Shown here: in pieces, positions 22,031 through 25,291 of the stretch
Layout of the letters: each line of letters begins with the position of its first letter
Numbering within the stretch: the first letter of the stretch is position 1
Origin: Spartobacteria bacterium
GTDB taxonomy: Bacteria; Verrucomicrobiota; Verrucomicrobiia; Chthoniobacterales; UBA10450
Direction: 5' to 3'
Length of the DNA: 25,291 nucleotides
Assembly (NCBI GenBank): GCA_021324035.1
Contig: JAJPJU010000102.1
Location: forward strand, 1-25,291
Notes under the pieces: model-generated
Databases searched by the model: none
What the model saw: the letters and a program-made list of their open reading frames with translations, nothing else
Told to the model about the DNA's origin: nothing
Program-made: the position numbers and the translations under genes

Positions 22031-25000
22031 ATGAAAACTGTAACCTCCTGGCTGAAAATCAACCGCACCCTCGGCTTATTGATTTTGACCACCGTCGCGC
22101 TCTGCGCTTTGGCAACACTTGGCGCTTCGACGTCAAAAACCAGGGCGGCAAAATCAACCGCTGCATCGGGCAAGACGGCCACCGGCAAAACAACGCCAAC
22201 GATCCCAAGCGCCGGTCGGCGCGTTCTCCTCGTAACGGCGGCCAATTCGGACTGGGTAGCAGAAGTTCAAGGCAAGCTGGTTGGCACCGGCCGGTTTAGT
22301 GTTGTGGATACTTTCGATGCCGGCTCAGCCACGCCGACGCTCGCTCAACTTCAGGCCTATGACAGCGTGCTGGTTTGGAGCGATGGCACTTTTGCCGATT
22401 CCGTCGCAACGGGCAACGTTCTGGCCGATTACGTCGATGACGGGGGCGGCGTTGTGGTCGCAGTTTTCACGATCGCGTCGGTTCGAGTGAATGGGCGTTT
22501 TGCCACGGACGATTACTACGCACTTGAGCCGCAAAGTCAGAGCGAAGGTAGTGAACTCACTCTTGGCACTGTTTACGAGCCCACCAGTCCCCTCATGTCC
22601 GGTGTGAATTCGTTCGATGGCGGTACCAGTTCGTTTCACGGCACCGGAAGTCCCAACTTGAACGCAGTACGAGTCGCCGATTGGTCGGACGGCGAACCGC
22701 TGATTATTCGCCGAACGATTAATGGTAATCGCCGCGTCGATCTCAATTTCTTTCCACCGTCGACCGACAGTCGGGACGATTTCTGGGTCGCGTCCACCGA
22801 CGGCGCAACCGTCATGGCGAACGCACTCGACTTTGTCGGCGGCGCATGCACTCCGGCGCCTTCCGGTTTGGTGAGCTGGTGGCCCGGCGACAACGATGCC
22901 AATGACGTAACCGGGACGAATGACGGCACGGTGAACGGATCGACATTTGCCCTGGGTGAAGTGAATCAAGCGTTCAGTTTTGACGGCTCCGGCGCGTTTG
23001 TCAGCGTTAACGATTCGCAGTCGTTGCGGTTCAACGCTGCAACTGGATTCACATTCGATTTCTGGATCAACCCGAGTCGCATCGGCGGCACCGACAGCGG
23101 TTTTCAGCTCATCTTTGGCAAAGCAGTCACGCCACACTCGACCGTAAGCTATTTCACCTTTGTCGATCCGAACGGTAACGTCGGCATCGGATTGCAGAAC
23201 AGCTCGCAATCGCCGGAATGGATCACTACGAACTCAATTCCGACGAATGCCTGGACGCATGTCGCGTTCGTTTATCAGGCGAACAACTTCGACTCCTCCG
23301 ATATGACGATTTACATTAATGGAGTCGTTCAGCCGGCTACTTTCTCTCCGGGCAATTATGACAGCAGTTTTTCTATCGAATATAGCGCCAACCGCTTAGT
23401 CATCGGCGGCGATGCCGACACGATCGTGAGCGGTTCGTTGGCGGGATTGATTGATGAACTGGAGTTCTTTGGTCGGCCACTCACTGCTGATGAAGTTAAT
23501 TCGATCGTCAATGCTGGCGCCTCCGGTAAATGCCGAACGTGCACCCGTGCGCCGGCCGGAATGATCTCGTGGTGGCCGGGCGAAGGCAACGGCAACGACG
23601 TCCAGGGTCATCTCACTGGCAATTTGAATGATGTCACGTTCGACGCCGGAATCGTAAATCAGGCCTTCAACTTCAATGGCACGGACAGTTACGTCCAGAT
23701 TCCAGCCAGCGGGCAGTGGAATTTTGGGACTGGCGATTTCACGTTTGATTTTTGGGCGAGGAGCAGCTCGAACGCCAAAATGTATGCCCTTTCGTTCGAA
23801 CCCACCGGGGACTTCAGTGGGCAGAACCTCGATTTCGATTTTAATGATAGTTCGGGCGTTATCGTGTTCTGGAATGGCAACGGTACCGGTATCGAGGCGA
23901 TCCAAGTGGGCAACCCCGGCGATTATACGGACGGGCAATGGCACCATTTCGCCCTGACCAGGGCGGGGGCGGCCTTCACTCTATATATAGATGGTGTAAA
24001 TGTCGGCACGACGACGGACTCCGAGTCGATCAATCTTTCTGGCGGTAACAATAACTACATCGGAACGGCGGCGTTCAGTGGACTTGGATTGGCCAATTTC
24101 TGGGATGGACAGATCGATGAAGTGGAAGTTTTCGATCGCGCCTTATCGCAAAGCGACGTGCAACACATCTACGATGCGCGGAGCGGCGGTAAATGCCCAT
24201 GTGTCCCGCCGCCTGACGGTATGATCCACTGGTGGTCCGGTGACGATTCGACCGGAGATATTATCGGCGGTGCGAACGGTACGCTCCAGAACGGTGCCGG
24301 GTTCGGCAGCGGAGAAGTGCATGACGCATTCAATTTTGATTCTTCACTCAACCAGTATGTCGACGTCGGGTTCGTTAGCGTGCCGGCCAACTTCACCATT
24401 GATGCCTGGATCAATCCGATCGACCTGACAACGGCGCCGGTGATTATTTCCAGTGACGACGGCACCAGCGGATACGACTTTTTCTCCGAGCCGGATGGCA
24501 CCCTGATTCTCGAGTTTCGAAATTCGAACGGTGTGACTTTATACAAGACCACGTCACCCGCAGTGACTGTGGGAACGTGGCAACACGTCGCTGTCACCTA
24601 TTACGGAAGCGGCGTCAATCCAGTGGCCGCCGAGTTTTATGTGAACGGAGTGGCGCAGCCAACTACCCGGGTATCGGACGTTGGTGGTCCGGACCCCAGC
24701 ACGGTCACAACAAAAATCGGCGTGTTTGCTGGAAATCCGGCGGACAATTCATTTAACGGTTTGATCGATGAACTGGAAGTGTTCGATCGCGAGCTGACTG
24801 ACAACGAAATAGCTTCGATCTACAACGCCGCCGGCGCGGGAAAATGCAAGCCGACTAGCTTCTGCTATGGAGGTCACGAGTATTTTTTAACCAGCAAGAC
24901 TGAAAATTGGAGCGACGCTGAAGCTGAAGCGCAATCGTTCGGCGGACATCTGGTTGCGATCAATAATTTATCCGAGAACAATTTCCTGGTTGGCGCGTTT

Positions 25001-25291
25001 CTCCAAGGCGGCCTTGCCCAATTGCCGTTTTGGATTGGATTGACCGACCTTCCGCCGGGCGGGTCTGGCGCGGGTTCCCAAACCTACAATTTTTGGACAA
25101 CGGGCGAGCCAGTCACATTTACAAATTGGCACACCGCGACCGGCGAGCCAAATAATGCGCCGCCCGGCGAGGACTACGTTGCAATGAACTGGCACATTGC
25201 CGCGGGATACCCGTCTTCCGTGCCGGGAGATTGGAACGACGTTCCACTCGGGGGATCGACAGGTTACGGCGGTAACAGTGACGGTCCGTAC
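22031..25291 (+). CDS. Large exported protein with Rossmann-like, three LamG and a C-type lectin domain, partial
   Basis: The frame is open from the ATG at 22031 to the right edge (1087 codons), so the C-terminus is missing. It has a signal peptide (hydrophobic LGLLILTTVALCALATLGAS), a Lys/Thr/Ala-rich linker, then a Rossmann/ThuA-like alpha/beta domain (about 63-272; RRVLLVTAANSDW, SVLVWSDGTF, VDDGGGVVVAVF). Three LamG modules follow (starting Cys273, Cys504 and Cys724), each opening PxGMIxWWxGD and closing GLIDELExFxR...GKC. A C-type lectin domain starts at Cys944 with FLTSKTENWSDAEAEAQSFGGHLVAI (in part), and has the sugar-type EPN motif (1039-1041) and WND (1068-1070). EPN in this family usually goes with mannose-type ligands and calcium. 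No ribosome binding site is seen. It is likely a carbohydrate-binding surface or secreted protein. Confidence 0.87.
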   Translation, partial: MKTVTSWLKINRTLGLLILTTVALCALATLGASTSKTRAAKSTAASGKTATGKTTPTIPSAGRRVLLVTAANSDWVAEVQGKLVGTGRFSVVDTFDAGSATPTLAQLQAYDSVLVWSDGTFADSVATGNVLADYVDDGGGVVVAVFTIASVRVNGRFATDDYYALEPQSQSEGSELTLGTVYEPTSPLMSGVNSFDGGTSSFHGTGSPNLNAVRVADWSDGEPLIIRRTINGNRRVDLNFFPPSTDSRDDFWVASTDGATVMANALDFVGGACTPAPSGLVSWWPGDNDANDVTGTNDGTVNGSTFALGEVNQAFSFDGSGAFVSVNDSQSLRFNAATGFTFDFWINPSRIGGTDSGFQLIFGKAVTPHSTVSYFTFVDPNGNVGIGLQNSSQSPEWITTNSIPTNAWTHVAFVYQANNFDSSDMTIYINGVVQPATFSPGNYDSSFSIEYSANRLVIGGDADTIVSGSLAGLIDELEFFGRPLTADEVNSIVNAGASGKCRTCTRAPAGMISWWPGEGNGNDVQGHLTGNLNDVTFDAGIVNQAFNFNGTDSYVQIPASGQWNFGTGDFTFDFWARSSSNAKMYALSFEPTGDFSGQNLDFDFNDSSGVIVFWNGNGTGIEAIQVGNPGDYTDGQWHHFALTRAGAAFTLYIDGVNVGTTTDSESINLSGGNNNYIGTAAFSGLGLANFWDGQIDEVEVFDRALSQSDVQHIYDARSGGKCPCVPPPDGMIHWWSGDDSTGDIIGGANGTLQNGAGFGSGEVHDAFNFDSSLNQYVDVGFVSVPANFTIDAWINPIDLTTAPVIISSDDGTSGYDFFSEPDGTLILEFRNSNGVTLYKTTSPAVTVGTWQHVAVTYYGSGVNPVAAEFYVNGVAQPTTRVSDVGGPDPSTVTTKIGVFAGNPADNSFNGLIDELEVFDRELTDNEIASIYNAAGAGKCKPTSFCYGGHEYFLTSKTENWSDAEAEAQSFGGHLVAINNLSENNFLVGAFLQGGLAQLPFWIGLTDLPPGGSGAGSQTYNFWTTGEPVTFTNWHTATGEPNNAPPGEDYVAMNWHIAAGYPSSVPGDWNDVPLGGSTGYGGNSDGPY

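Noticed and set aside
22325..23209. 294-codon minus-strand open frame
   Set aside because: The plus strand here encodes a signal-peptide protein with clear LamG motifs; the antisense frame shows no recognisable domain.

Overview
This 25.3 kb window (about 55-58% G+C by eye) looks like a chromosomal segment of a soil-type Verrucomicrobiota bacterium, probably near Chthoniobacterales. I infer this from the housekeeping order rpmE-prfA-prmC-murA, scarce Shine-Dalgarno sites, many short palindromic repeats between genes, and long exported proteins built from FG-GAP, Kelch-like, LamG and C-type lectin modules with Pro-Thr tails. No database search was possible, so the taxonomic assignment is inference.

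Region 1 (1-4890) is core. A truncated AMP-binding ligase reads off the left edge and diverges from rpmE (ribosomal protein bL31). An intrinsic terminator follows rpmE. Then comes a tight run: prfA (release factor 1), a yeast-type cytosine deaminase, prmC (methylates the release-factor GGQ glutamine) and murA (first committed step of peptidoglycan synthesis). Release factor and modifying enzyme belong together; the deaminase between them is unexpected.

Region 2 (4891-12316) is a mixed set: a DUF4870 membrane protein, endonuclease IV (nfo), two divergent alpha/beta-hydrolase esterases, an operon of a LysM protein with a degenerate L,D-transpeptidase-like domain, accA and an exported papain-like candidate, then a DUF2007/zinc-ribbon protein and a DUF420 membrane protein. 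Nearly every gap carries a different short repeat or hairpin. One family reaches into both ends of nfo, and another abuts the DUF420 start codon.

Region 3 (12317-15718) holds an AsmA-like membrane-anchored protein and an ATP-grasp enzyme.

Region 4 (15719-25291) is an exported surface-protein block on the + strand: a seven-bladed FG-GAP protein with a Pro-Thr tail, a 1189-residue Kelch-like/LamG2/Pro-Thr protein, and a truncated protein with a Rossmann-like domain, three LamG modules and a C-type lectin domain. The first two share a tail with a short Cys-Gly motif occurring twice in each. The last two seem to share a leader about 175 bases before their start codons. A decayed copy of the ATP-grasp 3' end lies after the FG-GAP gene, showing past duplication or rearrangement. 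No tRNA, rRNA, CRISPR array, transposase or integrase was seen.
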